Below the pieces are notes generated by a model, which worked only from the letters and a program-made list of their open reading frames with translations, was not told where the DNA came from and did not search any database. A stretch of 61,028 nucleotides of DNA, from assembly GCA_900319225.1 (NCBI GenBank), contig ONNV01000012.1, positions 1 through 61,028 on the forward strand. Direction: 5' to 3'. This DNA comes from an uncultured Prevotellaceae bacterium. GTDB taxonomy: Bacteria; Bacteroidota; Bacteroidia; Bacteroidales; Bacteroidaceae. Positions within the stretch are counted from its first letter, which is position 1, and the number at the start of each line of letters is the position of its first letter. Shown piece by piece: positions 44,140 through 52,703 of this stretch. The position numbers were made by a program, and so were the translations under genes.

Positions 44140-47100
44140 TTAGAAATTAACTTCGCCGTTACACAACGCACCGTCGATAAGATGGATTACAGCGTAAGAT
44201 GATGTCTCCAGCTTTGAAGTAGGAACATTGGTCAGCTCCTCTGATGAGGTGCTGCTGTAATCATTGGAATACTTCTTGAATACGTATTCACGGCTCATGA
44301 TATTCCAGTAAGGAACGAGACCGTTCTTAACCTTCTGTACCTTTCTTACGTGACCCTTGGCATCGGTTACGTAAATGTCAGAACCTACATTAACTCTAAG
44401 CTTAGCGAACTGCTTGCTCTTGTTAAGGTAAGCGGTCTCATAATCGGCAGTACCCTGGTTGAACTCAGCATTGGTGTATACTGAGTTATCCTGGATATGG
44501 TACTTTATGAAGTTTACAAGCTCATCACACTTGACATTGATGAAATCATTCTTGAACGCGGTTGAATCATAGTCATCATCATCATCATTGGCAAAGATGA
44601 GAACGGGATCACTGGGATCAACTGTCTTGTTGAGATAAGTTGTATAGAAGATATTCAATGAATCTACCCATGCAGCGCTCTTCTGGTTGTCGGCAACATC
44701 ATCATGAATATGCCACCATGCAGCCTTGCAGATGCTGTCCCAAAGGTTCAGGTCATAGGGGCTGTAGATGATACCGTCTTTGAGAAGTCTCTTGATAGAG
44801 TCATTCTGCGGTACGTAAACTGTATAGTTATAGGTGTTGAATGAAGATATGCACTTCTTTGAGCTGATATCCAGATCACCGTAACGGTCAGCAAATACGC
44901 CCTTGCCGTCACTGTTCTCAGCCTTTACCATCAATTTGAAGAACTCCTTGAACTCAGGATAGTTGGTTGAGTCTGAAAGGATGTCATAAACTGACTTTCT
45001 TGATGTCTGCAGAGGACGGTTGATAACGTATGTGATACCGTTACCGTCACTAGCTGTCATATCAAAACGCTTAACGAACTCAATCGGCTGTCCCTGCTCA
45101 ATCTGCCATCCACCGGCAACCTGCAGCATGCTGATATCCTGATCGGGATCCTTAGTGTCAACGAATGTAGACTTGTTGAAACGGATAGCACCGCCACCCT
45201 TAGTGCGGAAGTATGCGAAACCATCGGCTCCCTCAAACTCACCGCTCTCAAGAGCGTCATAGTTCTTGTTGTTGAGCAGGATAATATGGTAATCCATGAA
45301 ATCCTCAAGACGGTTACGCAGGAATGTCTCATTTGAAATAGAAGAGGTGTTGACCTTGTTTCCTATAGAATCCTTTGCAGCATCGTAGGTGTAATAGTCA
45401 GCCTTTACAGTCTTGGCAACCTCATCATAATAGAATGCCAATGCATAGAGTGCATTGTTGTCCTTGTCAACATCAGAGGGATCAAGCTTGTTGAGAGCGA
45501 ATGATGAAGGATCAATCCAGATAAGTCTTTCCTGGGTTGTCTCATTCTCATCATTGAAGTTAACCTGCGGGAGGAAAAGGCTATAACCTGACTGCATCGA
45601 GTTCAGGTAGTAGCTGAATGACATCTCCTGATCCTCAATAGCCCAGTTAAGAACCTTAAGCTTGTCATTGATAAGAGCAGGATAAGAAACTGCCTTATAA
45701 GCTGTAGGAACGAATACCATATCACTGAAGTAGATGGCACCGTTGCAGCACATAACTACAGGATTGTCCATGTAGTCAACCTTGAAGTGGTCAATGGCAG
45801 TGCTAAGATCTGAGAAGAATGCATCCTGAGCGTCATTCATAACATCACCGAACTTACTGGGAACGGTGCTTGTGAATGAAGCGAACATGTTATTGTTGAT
45901 AAGCTTAACGATAACGTTAAGGTCAATCTCGCTCATATCCTCAGCAACCTCCTGAGCGGTCCACTGATTGATATCATTGGTGAGCTTGGTCTTGTTTGTA
46001 CCGTACTTGGTCCTCATTTCCTGACCAAGAGCAGTCTGCAGCCACCATCTCATCATAGCAGAGTCAGTAGGAACGAACATTACGGCCATATCCTCCTGCA
46101 GGGCTACGTCATCCTCTGCGCTTGAAGAGATGAAGTATGAGTTCCATCCCGGATCAAACTTAAGTACTGAAGACCTCTTGAATGCACGACCCTTACCGTC
46201 AACTGCAAGTGTATCCTTGTCCTGATGGGCAGCCTGGAAACGACCTGAGAAATACATCTTGGTAAATACAGAGTCCTTACCGCCTACGCCAAGAGCGTCT
46301 GCAATGACAGAACCCTCGGGACCGTAGTAGTCATCATTGAGAAGGTCTCTAACCTTCTTGGCTGTTGCGGTACCGATATGGTCTGTATCATAAGCCTGGT
46401 TCCTGTTAGGAATGAACGGGGCTGAGAAACGCTCGATGATAGAGCTGTAGATGATTGAGTTAGAGAAACCGTTCTCATCAGTCTGTGACAGATACTCAGC
46501 CATGCTGGGGAGCAGATAAACCACATCCTCCATTACATGGATAAAGCCGTTGTAGCATTTCTTGTTCTGATACTCAATCCTTACGCCGTTTACGCTGGCA
46601 TCCTTTGACTGACGTCCGGGCTTGCCGCTCTTGCTGTAACCGCCAAGGTTGAACAGGAAGTTGTAGTCATCATCGGTAATCTTCTTGGATGAGAGGAACT
46701 CAGGAGCAAAGAAAATCATAGGCTTCCTGGTTCCGTCCTCCAGGATTACGATACCTGAAGATGCACGGTTGGGGTTGTTTCTTACATAATCCCAATACTG
46801 TGTCTTAGGCATATCCTCCTGCTTGAGTACGCGTACTGTATCATACTCACTCATGGTTGATACACGGCGCATGCAGTCTCCAAGTCTTACACCATTCTCA
46901 GTAGATGTGTTGGAGAGAGAGGCGACCTGGAACACATTGTTAAGCATTGAACCTTTAAGGATCATCTTTAACTGGGCCTTGCTCAGATCCTCAAACTTAA
47001 CCTTGGCACCACCTGCTATAGGACACTTGTCAAGGAATCTCTGGAATGCAGAGTCATCAGCCACGAAAAGAGTTCTACTACCTGTACGGGAGAGGATGCT

Positions 47101-47334
47101 CTTCTGATCAAGAGTATCGATCAACCTAACAAAGTACTTGAAGGAGTACTTCTTTCCGGTATCATCCTTGAAACCATCTTCCAGGGTCTCATAGATACTG
47201 GTACCTAGCCATTCAGGAAACTCCTTATCCAGATTATAATCAGGGAAACATGACCATAAACCGGATGATACGACCAGCGCCGAGATGATCACACCGATCA
47301 GGCCGGAGCGGTTTTTGGAATTGTTTTTTCTCAT
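44140..47334 (-). CDS. Large FAS1-domain lipoprotein of the first Sus unit
   Basis: 1064 residues, lipobox GLWSC (Cys29). I count four FAS1-like units from the repeated opening and closing motifs: SRTLFVADDSAFQRF with NGFIHVMEDVVYLLP (about 65-275), AVMFVPTDSAMMRWW with NGAIYFSDMVFVP (290-545), YSLFLPQVNF with NGITYVINRPLQ (550-775), and YTVYVPQNDSIKRLL with YAVIHLIDGAL (780-1055). It is twice as long as the other two FAS1 proteins of the window. Position before SusC suggests an extended surface protein presenting or capturing polysaccharide; binding has to be inferred. Confidence 0.82.
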   Translation of the reverse strand: MRKNNSKNRSGLIGVIISALVVSSGLWSCFPDYNLDKEFPEWLGTSIYETLEDGFKDDTGKKYSFKYFVRLIDTLDQKSILSRTGSRTLFVADDSAFQRFLDKCPIAGGAKVKFEDLSKAQLKMILKGSMLNNVFQVASLSNTSTENGVRLGDCMRRVSTMSEYDTVRVLKQEDMPKTQYWDYVRNNPNRASSGIVILEDGTRKPMIFFAPEFLSSKKITDDDYNFLFNLGGYSKSGKPGRQSKDASVNGVRIEYQNKKCYNGFIHVMEDVVYLLPSMAEYLSQTDENGFSNSIIYSSIIERFSAPFIPNRNQAYDTDHIGTATAKKVRDLLNDDYYGPEGSVIADALGVGGKDSVFTKMYFSGRFQAAHQDKDTLAVDGKGRAFKRSSVLKFDPGWNSYFISSSAEDDVALQEDMAVMFVPTDSAMMRWWLQTALGQEMRTKYGTNKTKLTNDINQWTAQEVAEDMSEIDLNVIVKLINNNMFASFTSTVPSKFGDVMNDAQDAFFSDLSTAIDHFKVDYMDNPVVMCCNGAIYFSDMVFVPTAYKAVSYPALINDKLKVLNWAIEDQEMSFSYYLNSMQSGYSLFLPQVNFNDENETTQERLIWIDPSSFALNKLDPSDVDKDNNALYALAFYYDEVAKTVKADYYTYDAAKDSIGNKVNTSSISNETFLRNRLEDFMDYHIILLNNKNYDALESGEFEGADGFAYFRTKGGGAIRFNKSTFVDTKDPDQDISMLQVAGGWQIEQGQPIEFVKRFDMTASDGNGITYVINRPLQTSRKSVYDILSDSTNYPEFKEFFKLMVKAENSDGKGVFADRYGDLDISSKKCISSFNTYNYTVYVPQNDSIKRLLKDGIIYSPYDLNLWDSICKAAWWHIHDDVADNQKSAAWVDSLNIFYTTYLNKTVDPSDPVLIFANDDDDDYDSTAFKNDFINVKCDELVNFIKYHIQDNSVYTNAEFNQGTADYETAYLNKSKQFAKLRVNVGSDIYVTDAKGHVRKVQKVKNGLVPYWNIMSREYVFKKYSNDYSSTSSEELTNVPTSKLETSSYAVIHLIDGALCNGEVNF

Positions 47335-47367
47335 TATATAACTAATTTAATTATTATTCTAAAGATA

Positions 47368-48402
47368 TTATTCCTTATCAATACCCTCGATGGTCTTGAT
47401 CTTGCCCTGGGCATCGTACTCTATCTCGCAAACCTTGAGGCTGCGCAGCCAGGACTTGCCGCCAGAAGGTACGCTGTCATGATGGAACAGATACCACTTG
47501 CCCTTGTACTCAATGATTGAGTGGTGGGTTGTCCAGCCAACAACAGGAGTAAGGATTACACCCTGATATGTGAAAGGACCGTAAGGATTGTCACCGGTAG
47601 CATAGCACAGCAGATGGCTGTCACCGGTAGAGTATGAGAAGTAATATTTTCCTTTGTATTTGTGCATCCATGAAGCCTCAAAGAAACGATGGGGATCATC
47701 GGCCTTGAGGGGGTTGCCTTTCTCATCAACAACCAGGATTGGACGCGGAGCCTCTGCAAAATTCAGACCGTCCTTGGTAAGACGTACGCAGCGGCTGGGA
47801 AGAGCATCCTCCTTGCCCTCGGGCAGGTAGGGAGTCTCAAGATGAATGTTGTCTTTGTAACGCTGAAGCTGTCCGCCCCACAGACCGCCGAAGTATACGT
47901 AAACCTCACCGTCTGCATCGTCGCGGAAAGCGCACATATCGATACTGTAACTTCCTGCTACAGGTGCAGGATTGGGGATGAACGGACCCTCAGGACGCTG
48001 AGCGATAGCCGTTCCCCAGTGGAACACATCATTACGATCCTTCATGGGGAAGTACATGATGTAACGCTTGGTCTTCTTGCTGAATCCCATACCCTGTGCC
48101 TGCTCCTCTGCGTTGGTGGGTACCTCAATCTCGTACTCCTGAACATCGCAGTCCCAAAGCTGGCGGCCGGCCCATGGAATATCTTCCAGACCAATAACCT
48201 TGCCATGGTCTACAACCTGGCCATTCATGATGTCGTCTGTGGAAAGGACATGATAATCCTTCATGACATACTGGTCACCGTTGTCGTTCTCGACATTCTC
48301 ACACTCCCAGTCATGTGAAGGATAAATGTAAACCCTGCCGTTAAACACATGTACAGAGGGATCTGCCATGTAGTCAGCGGGGAATAAATAACGTTTCTTC
48401 AT
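47368..48402 (-). CDS. GH43 glycosidase without signal peptide (probably intracellular)
   Basis: 344 residues beginning MKKRYLFPADYMADPSVHVF, so the catalytic domain starts at once and there is no leader. Triad by motif: Asp14 (ADPSV), Asp155 (YSIDMCAFRDDADG) and Glu242 (RFFEASWMHKYKGKYYF). Single-domain GH43 enzymes of this form hydrolyse short xylo- or arabino-oligosaccharides after import. It is the first gene of the locus, 33 bases before the FAS1 gene, with a TAACTTTG box 47 bases upstream. Confidence 0.9.
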   Translation of the reverse strand: MKKRYLFPADYMADPSVHVFNGRVYIYPSHDWECENVENDNGDQYVMKDYHVLSTDDIMNGQVVDHGKVIGLEDIPWAGRQLWDCDVQEYEIEVPTNAEEQAQGMGFSKKTKRYIMYFPMKDRNDVFHWGTAIAQRPEGPFIPNPAPVAGSYSIDMCAFRDDADGEVYVYFGGLWGGQLQRYKDNIHLETPYLPEGKEDALPSRCVRLTKDGLNFAEAPRPILVVDEKGNPLKADDPHRFFEASWMHKYKGKYYFSYSTGDSHLLCYATGDNPYGPFTYQGVILTPVVGWTTHHSIIEYKGKWYLFHHDSVPSGGKSWLRSLKVCEIEYDAQGKIKTIEGIDKE

Positions 48403-48448
48403 AAGTTTATTGGTTATTATTTTATTATTTTAAAATTCAGTTAGCGGC

Positions 48449-48505
48449 CAAAGTTAACGCTTTTTTCGCTTTAGAAATACATTTGACACGTTTTTTTTGT
48501 CCAAA
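48449..48505 (-). promoter_or_regulatory. Candidate main promoter and operator of the polysaccharide locus
   Basis: TAACTTTG at 48449-48456 (minus strand) matches the -7 consensus exactly. A near-palindrome TTTGTCCAAA at 48496-48505 lies 40 bases further upstream and recurs before the GH43 genes at 27486. No clear -33 box is seen. The long gene-free gap 48403-48892 otherwise holds a terminator (48578) and a small hairpin GATACGCCT/AGGTGTATC (48699-48725). Confidence 0.5.
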
Positions 48506-48577
48506 AAGCAAAAATTAAGTCCAGAGGCATCTGAATTTACATTTTATGGCCTTTGGGAAGTGTTAAAACGAAAAAAA

Positions 48578-48607
48578 GAGACCGCTCTGCAGGCGGCCTC
48601 TTTTTTT
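48578..48607. terminator. Bidirectional terminator-like hairpin
   Basis: GAGACCGC (48578-48585) and GCGGCCTC (48593-48600) form a stem flanked by AAAAAAA on the left and TTTTTTT on the right, so it can end transcripts from either side. It isolates the locus promoter from the tRNA side. Confidence 0.75.
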
Positions 48608-48860
48608 AAGTCCTTATCCACATCTTCTCAGACCGGAGTCAGGACATCACGAAAGTCAATTACTAACCAAATATGTGCATGAAAACTTACGCAGCAAAGA
48701 TACGCCTCTCTGCCGCAGGTGTATCTCCAAAACGTGCCAATGAGATTAAGATTTGTGCCAACCCCTGGAAGGAGCGCCCTGAAAAGACTAAGAATTGTTG
48801 CAAAAATGTAAATATTTGTTTCAGAAAACGGGCCTACAGACTATCCTAGGCTATATATGC

Positions 48861-48883
48861 AAAAAAGCGGGCAAAAACCCGCT
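48861..48883 (-). terminator. Terminator of tRNA-Gln
   Basis: GCGGG (48867-48871) and CCCGC (48878-48882) form a short stem directly after the tRNA on the minus strand, followed there by TTTTTT. Confidence 0.8.
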
Positions 48884-48892
48884 TCTTTTACG

Positions 48893-48963
48893 CTGTCGTA
48901 CCCGGATTCGAACCAGGACAAACAGAACCAAAACCTGTTGTGCTACCATTACACCATACGACA
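48893..48963 (-). tRNA. tRNA-Gln (anticodon TTG)
   Basis: On the minus strand TGTCGTA pairs with TACGACA as acceptor stem. GGTGTAATGGTAGCAC is the D arm. The anticodon stem is ACAGG/TCTGT with loop TTTTGGT, giving anticodon TTG, and GGTTCGAATCC is the T arm. CCA is not encoded. It lies between tyrS and the polysaccharide locus, with its own terminator and a candidate TATATTTG box upstream. Confidence 0.93.
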
Positions 48964-48994
48964 ATCGCCTTATCGCCCTCTTTGCAAGGGCTTG

Positions 48995-49002
48995 CAAATA
49001 TA
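48995..49002 (-). promoter_or_regulatory. Candidate -7 box of tRNA-Gln (TATATTTG)
   Basis: Exact TAnnTTTG match on the minus strand, 32 bases before the tRNA 5' end and just past the tyrS stop. No -33 box at 19 bases. Confidence 0.4.
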
Positions 49003-49015
49003 GAGATTATTTCCC

Positions 49016-50314
49016 TTACTCAGCTATGAGCAGGTAGTAATTCTTCTTGCCTCGCTGCAGAACAATATATCTGCCGTCAACCAGGTCAGCCTCAGTAAAG
49101 ATGCGTGAATGGTCATAGGTCTTCTCCTTGTTGACCGATACGCCTCCACCCTGCATCATCTTGCGGGCCTCGCTCTTGCTGAAGAACACGGGACATACAT
49201 CTGTCAGGAAATCCGATGCCTTGATCTCCTGCTTGAGCAGGTCGCGGCTGAAACGGAACTGGGGCACGCCCTCAAATACAGAGAGCAGCATTGACTCATC
49301 AATGCTCTTGAGTTCCTCACTGCCTGAGTTGTTACCGAAAAGTATCTCTGATGCCTCTGCAGCGGCCTTATAGTCTGCCTCGCTGTGAACCATGCAGGTT
49401 ACGTCCTTGGCCAGGCGCTTCTGCAGCAGACGCAGATGCGGAGCGGCATCATGCTCGGCGATCAGAGCCTCGCACTCGTCCTTCTCAATGTTGGTAAATA
49501 TCTTGATGTAACGCTTGGCATCCTCATCACTTACGTTCAGCCAGAACTGGTAGAACTTGTAGGGTGAAGTGTACTCGGGGTTGAGCCATACGTTGCCGCC
49601 CTCGGTCTTACCGAACTTGGTGCCGTCGGACTTGGTTATGAGCGGGCAGGTAAGCGCAAAGCACTCGGTTCCGTTGATACGGCGTATCAGTTCGGCGCCT
49701 GTGGTGATGTTACCCCACTGGTCTGCACCGCCCATCTGGAGTTTGCAGTTCTTGTGCTCGTTCAGATAGAGGAAATCATAGCCCTGGAGCAACTGGTATG
49801 TGAACTCGGTGAATGAAAGACCGTCACGGGCCTCACCGTTGAGACGTTTCTTTACGGAATCCTTGGCCATCATGTAGTTTACGGTAATGTGCTTACCGAT
49901 GTCACGTGAGAAATCCAGGAACGTAACGTTCTTGAGCCAGTCATAATTGTTTACAAGCTCGGCCTTGTTGGGGGCGTCGCTGTCAAAATCCAGGAACTTG
50001 GCAAGCTGCTTGCGGATGCACTCTACATTGTGCTTGAGGGTATCCTCATTGAGCAGGTTGCGCTCCTGAGACTTTCCGCTGGGGTCACCTATCATTCCGG
50101 TGGCGCCGCCTATCAGAGCCAGGGGTTTGTGTCCGCAACGCTGGAAATGACGGAGTATCATTATACTGCACAGATGTCCTATATGGAGAGAATCTGCGGT
50201 GGGGTCAAAACCCACGTAAGCTGTAACCTGTTCCTTGTTAAGAAGTTCATCGGTACCGGGCATCATCTGGTGAATCATGCCTCTCCAGGTAAGTTCTTCA
50301 ACAAAATTAGTCAT
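49016..50314 (-). CDS. tyrS: Tyrosyl-tRNA synthetase
   Basis: 432 residues from ATG 50314. That start gives [16 protein letters not shown] as in other TyrRS and agrees with the promoter at 50358; the frame is open to 50347. Class I motifs are HIGH at residues 44-47 (DSLHIGHL) and KFGKT in place of KMSKS. The tyrosine-binding segment reads [12 protein letters not shown], and an S4 RNA-binding domain closes the protein ([14 protein letters not shown]). It charges tRNA-Tyr in the cytoplasm. Confidence 0.96.
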   Translation of the reverse strand: MTNFVEELTWRGMIHQMMPGTDELLNKEQVTAYVGFDPTADSLHIGHLCSIMILRHFQRCGHKPLALIGGATGMIGDPSGKSQERNLLNEDTLKHNVECIRKQLAKFLDFDSDAPNKAELVNNYDWLKNVTFLDFSRDIGKHITVNYMMAKDSVKKRLNGEARDGLSFTEFTYQLLQGYDFLYLNEHKNCKLQMGGADQWGNITTGAELIRRINGTECFALTCPLITKSDGTKFGKTEGGNVWLNPEYTSPYKFYQFWLNVSDEDAKRYIKIFTNIEKDECEALIAEHDAAPHLRLLQKRLAKDVTCMVHSEADYKAAAEASEILFGNNSGSEELKSIDESMLLSVFEGVPQFRFSRDLLKQEIKASDFLTDVCPVFFSKSEARKMMQGGGVSVNKEKTYDHSRIFTEADLVDGRYIVLQRGKKNYYLLIAE

Positions 50315-50357
50315 TACACTATGATTTAGATTTTCAATTAATTCCACAAATGGTGCG

Positions 50358-50388
50358 CAAATATACTACTCTTTAGTCAAAACGCAAA
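50358..50388 (-). promoter_or_regulatory. tyrS promoter (TTTG, 19 bases, TATATTTG)
   Basis: On the minus strand TTTG (50385-50388) and TATATTTG (50358-50365) are separated by exactly 19 bases, matching both Bacteroidetes promoter elements. The tyrS ATG lies 43 bases downstream. Confidence 0.75.
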
Positions 50389-50420
50389 GTAGATGGTTTG
50401 TTTATGTTATGGAAACTCCG

Positions 50421-50610
50421 CCGTAGTATGCATTCTGGAGAGACAACGTTCCGTGGCTACTCCGGAGCTCTCCGGACCCTAAACGTCGAACTCCTCCTTA
50501 TCGCCCCTACGGGTCGAACGTTCGTCAAACATGCGCCGTTCTTAACGGGATCCTACAAACTCCTTCGCTTAACGCCACTGCACTGATGCTCTCCAGAATG
50601 CATACTACGG
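50421..50610. mobile_element. MITE-like element with 22-bp perfect terminal inverted repeats
   Basis: 50421-50442 (starting CCGTAGTATGCATTC) is the exact reverse complement of 50589-50610. The 190-base element has no plausible gene. Its block 50440-50500 recurs at 60646-60706 with a few mismatches. The right end supplies the TAG stop codon of tatD (50605-50607). A short CTCC on each side could be a target duplication but is too short to trust. Confidence 0.75.
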
Positions 50611-51237
50611 CTCCTGCAAGAGGAAAACGTTTGAGTTATTAATGATTTGATTCTCAACTGTGACAACTGACTGGTTTCTTGCAGCGGCGGCGGTTTGGAT
50701 TACATGGGTTATAGGGCAGAGGCCGTCGGTTTCTAGGAAGAGGCGGTCAGAGGGGATTTGCTGTAGGGTCTGAGGGTTGGCTTTCAGACCTAGGGATATT
50801 TGGATTCCGTGGGTGTGGAGTTGGTCGGCTTGTTGTGGACCTCCGCGGAATCCGTGGATGAGCCAGGATTGGGTGGGCTTAAGTTGTTTGCGGAGGCGGA
50901 TCACACTGTCAAAATCACGGACCACGTGCAGGATCATGGGTTTGCGGACGCGCTCGGATATTTCAACCTGGCGTATGAAAGCCTGCTCCTGCAGATCATG
51001 GGCGGGGCCTTTAAGAGTATCAAAGCCGCACTCTCCTATGGCTAGCACCTGGGGATTTTGGGCCATTTCACCGATGGATTGGAGGATTTTCTCATCATCT
51101 CCCGTCACGTCCCAGGGATGCAGCCCAACGCTGAACCAATGGCCCTGAGGTGCGGGTAACGGCCCGCTACCTATGCACACCAATGCCGTTCCGGGCTCCT
51201 GAGGCAGGAGATGAGTATGTATATCCCTGATTTCCAT
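50605..51237 (-). CDS. TatD-family metal-dependent hydrolase
   Basis: 210 residues, at the short end for TatD. Metal ligands are visible: His7 and His9 in DIHTHL, Glu69 in AIGECGFD, His104 in MILHVVRDF, His127 in WLIHGFRGG and the Asp of FLETDGLCP. Members act as DNases or quality-control hydrolases in the cytoplasm. It follows yidD by 2 bases. The stop codon lies in the terminal repeat of the MITE-like element, so the last residues may not be ancestral. Confidence 0.88.
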   Translation of the reverse strand: MEIRDIHTHLLPQEPGTALVCIGSGPLPAPQGHWFSVGLHPWDVTGDDEKILQSIGEMAQNPQVLAIGECGFDTLKGPAHDLQEQAFIRQVEISERVRKPMILHVVRDFDSVIRLRKQLKPTQSWLIHGFRGGPQQADQLHTHGIQISLGLKANPQTLQQIPSDRLFLETDGLCPITHVIQTAAAARNQSVVTVENQIINNSNVFLLQEP

Positions 51238-51239
51238 GG

Positions 51240-51482
51240 CTAAGGAACGGGGTCATATCCGGAGCCTCCCCACGGATGACAGCGCAGGACGCGTTTTATT
51301 GCCAGCCAGGTACCCTTGAACGGGCCATGCTTGGTTATGGCCTCAATGGCATACTCCGAGCAGGTGGGGGTAAAGCGGCATGAAGGAGGGGTAAGAGGTG
51401 ATATGAACCGGCGGTAGAACCTTATGGGGAGCATGATGAACCACCCTAAGGATTTGGTAAATATTTTAAACAGATTCCGCAT
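51240..51482 (-). CDS. yidD: YidD, membrane protein insertion efficiency factor
   Basis: 80 residues with the full family pattern: [20 protein letters not shown], then [12 protein letters not shown] and [17 protein letters not shown]. It assists YidC-dependent insertion at the inner membrane. It starts immediately after rnpA ends, the usual bacterial pairing, and is followed by tatD. Confidence 0.96.
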   Translation of the reverse strand: MRNLFKIFTKSLGWFIMLPIRFYRRFISPLTPPSCRFTPTCSEYAIEAITKHGPFKGTWLAIKRVLRCHPWGGSGYDPVP

Positions 51483-51872
51483 TCAGTAGATGTTTTCCAA
51501 CTCTTTGACAAGACGGTCCAGAGCCTGACTGAGCTTGGAATCCAGAGCACTGCTCTCCCAGATCCTGTTATCCAGGAACAGGAATGCCAGGTCAAGGCCA
51601 ACCCCTTTTGATGATGCAACAGCCTTGAGCGCGGCAGAGTTCAGGCGGTAGAACTCCCTTATCTGACGCTTTACGTGATTACGGTCTACCGCATGATGGA
51701 ACTTGCGCTTGGGGGCGCTTATGAGTACACGTATTCCGGATTCATCGGTCCTGAGCCAAACCAGCCGCACCGGAAATACCGCAATCTGGCGGTTTCCCTG
51801 CGCAAAGAGCCTGTCAACCTGCGTTCCACCGCAGAGACGCTCCTGTTTTGAGAAAGTGAATCGTGTATTCAT
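51483..51872 (-). CDS. rnpA: Ribonuclease P protein component
   Basis: 129 residues. It opens FTFSKQERLCGGTQVDRLFAQG and holds the RNA-binding signature AVDRNHVKRQIREFYR that defines RnpA. It binds RNase P RNA and helps trim tRNA 5' ends. A stem-loop at 51880 precedes it and yidD follows without a gap. Confidence 0.95.
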   Translation of the reverse strand: MNTRFTFSKQERLCGGTQVDRLFAQGNRQIAVFPVRLVWLRTDESGIRVLISAPKRKFHHAVDRNHVKRQIREFYRLNSAALKAVASSKGVGLDLAFLFLDNRIWESSALDSKLSQALDRLVKELENIY

Positions 51873-51879
51873 ATAATAA

Positions 51880-51927
51880 AGACGGGATCCTGCACAGGCA
51901 TAGCGCCGGTCCTGCAGGGTCCCGTCT
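51880..51927 (-). terminator. Stem-loop between hemD and rnpA
   Basis: AGACGGGATCCTGCA (51880-51894) pairs with TGCAGGGTCCCGTCT (51913-51927) with one mismatch. On the minus strand only a loose TTTATTATAT follows, so it could be a weak terminator or an RNA-processing site ahead of rnpA. Confidence 0.6.
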
Positions 51928-51941
51928 GTATGGATGGATTG

Positions 51942-52691
51942 TTACTTCTTCTTGTTGGCAGCGAACCAGGCATCGATAGCAGCTGACATTGAGGTGATTC
52001 CGGGAACCGGAGCCTCTATATCCAGCCTGAGACCTGCATCGCGGATAGCCTTTGCGGTGGTTCCGCCAAAGCAACCGATAATCTTGTCACCCTGAACAAA
52101 ATCAGGAGCATTCTCTTTAAGGGATTCTATTCCGGCAGGGCTGAAGAACACCAGCATATCAAAGTTGTCAAGCTCACCTGCTGCAAACTCGTTGCTTACG
52201 GTGCGATACATGACAGCCTCGGTATGAGCTATGTTATTGGCATCAAGCAGAGCCTTGAGCTCTCCGGTATGTACATTTGACATGGGAATGAAATACTTCT
52301 CAGTCTTATGCTTGAGGATGGGAGCCATCAGGCTGTCCACCTTACCGGTGTTGCCAAAGAACACCTTACGCTTACGGTACTGGACATACTTCTGAATGTA
52401 GAGAGATACTGTCTCTGTGATGCAGAAATACTTCATGTCCTCCGGGATGACAACTCTCATCTCGGCGCAAAGCTGGAAAAAATGGTCTACGGCATGACGG
52501 GATGTAAATACTACAGCTGTGTGGTCAAGGATATTGACGTGCTGCTGTCTGAACTCTTTGGCAGTGAGCGGCTCAACGCGGATAAAGGGTTTGAACACGA
52601 ACTCTACGCCGTATTTCTCAGCCAGGTCAAAATAGGGAGACTTGCCAGTTGTAGGCTGCGGCTGGGATATCAGAACCTTCTTAACTTTCAA
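51942..52691 (-). CDS. hemD: Uroporphyrinogen-III synthase (HemD-like)
   Basis: 249 residues with the two-lobed HemD layout. It begins KKVLISQPQPTTGKSPYFDLAEKYG and continues with AVVFTSRHAVDHFFQL, then YRTVSNEF, FDMLVFFSPAGIESLKEN and CFGGTTAKAIRDAGL. HemD closes hydroxymethylbilane to uroporphyrinogen III in tetrapyrrole synthesis. As in other Bacteroidales it lies between a DUF4271 membrane protein and rnpA. HemD sequences are poorly conserved, hence moderate certainty. Confidence 0.82.
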   Translation of the reverse strand: MKVKKVLISQPQPTTGKSPYFDLAEKYGVEFVFKPFIRVEPLTAKEFRQQHVNILDHTAVVFTSRHAVDHFFQLCAEMRVVIPEDMKYFCITETVSLYIQKYVQYRKRKVFFGNTGKVDSLMAPILKHKTEKYFIPMSNVHTGELKALLDANNIAHTEAVMYRTVSNEFAAGELDNFDMLVFFSPAGIESLKENAPDFVQGDKIIGCFGGTTAKAIRDAGLRLDIEAPVPGITSMSAAIDAWFAANKKK

Positions 52692-52703
52692 AGTATGTAC
52701 GGT

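Noticed and set aside
48673-48849. A 58-codon plus-strand frame beginning MCMKTYAAKIRLSAAG
   Set aside because: No ribosome binding site, promoter or recognisable similarity; Cys/Lys-rich composition and placement between two terminators fit a chance frame.
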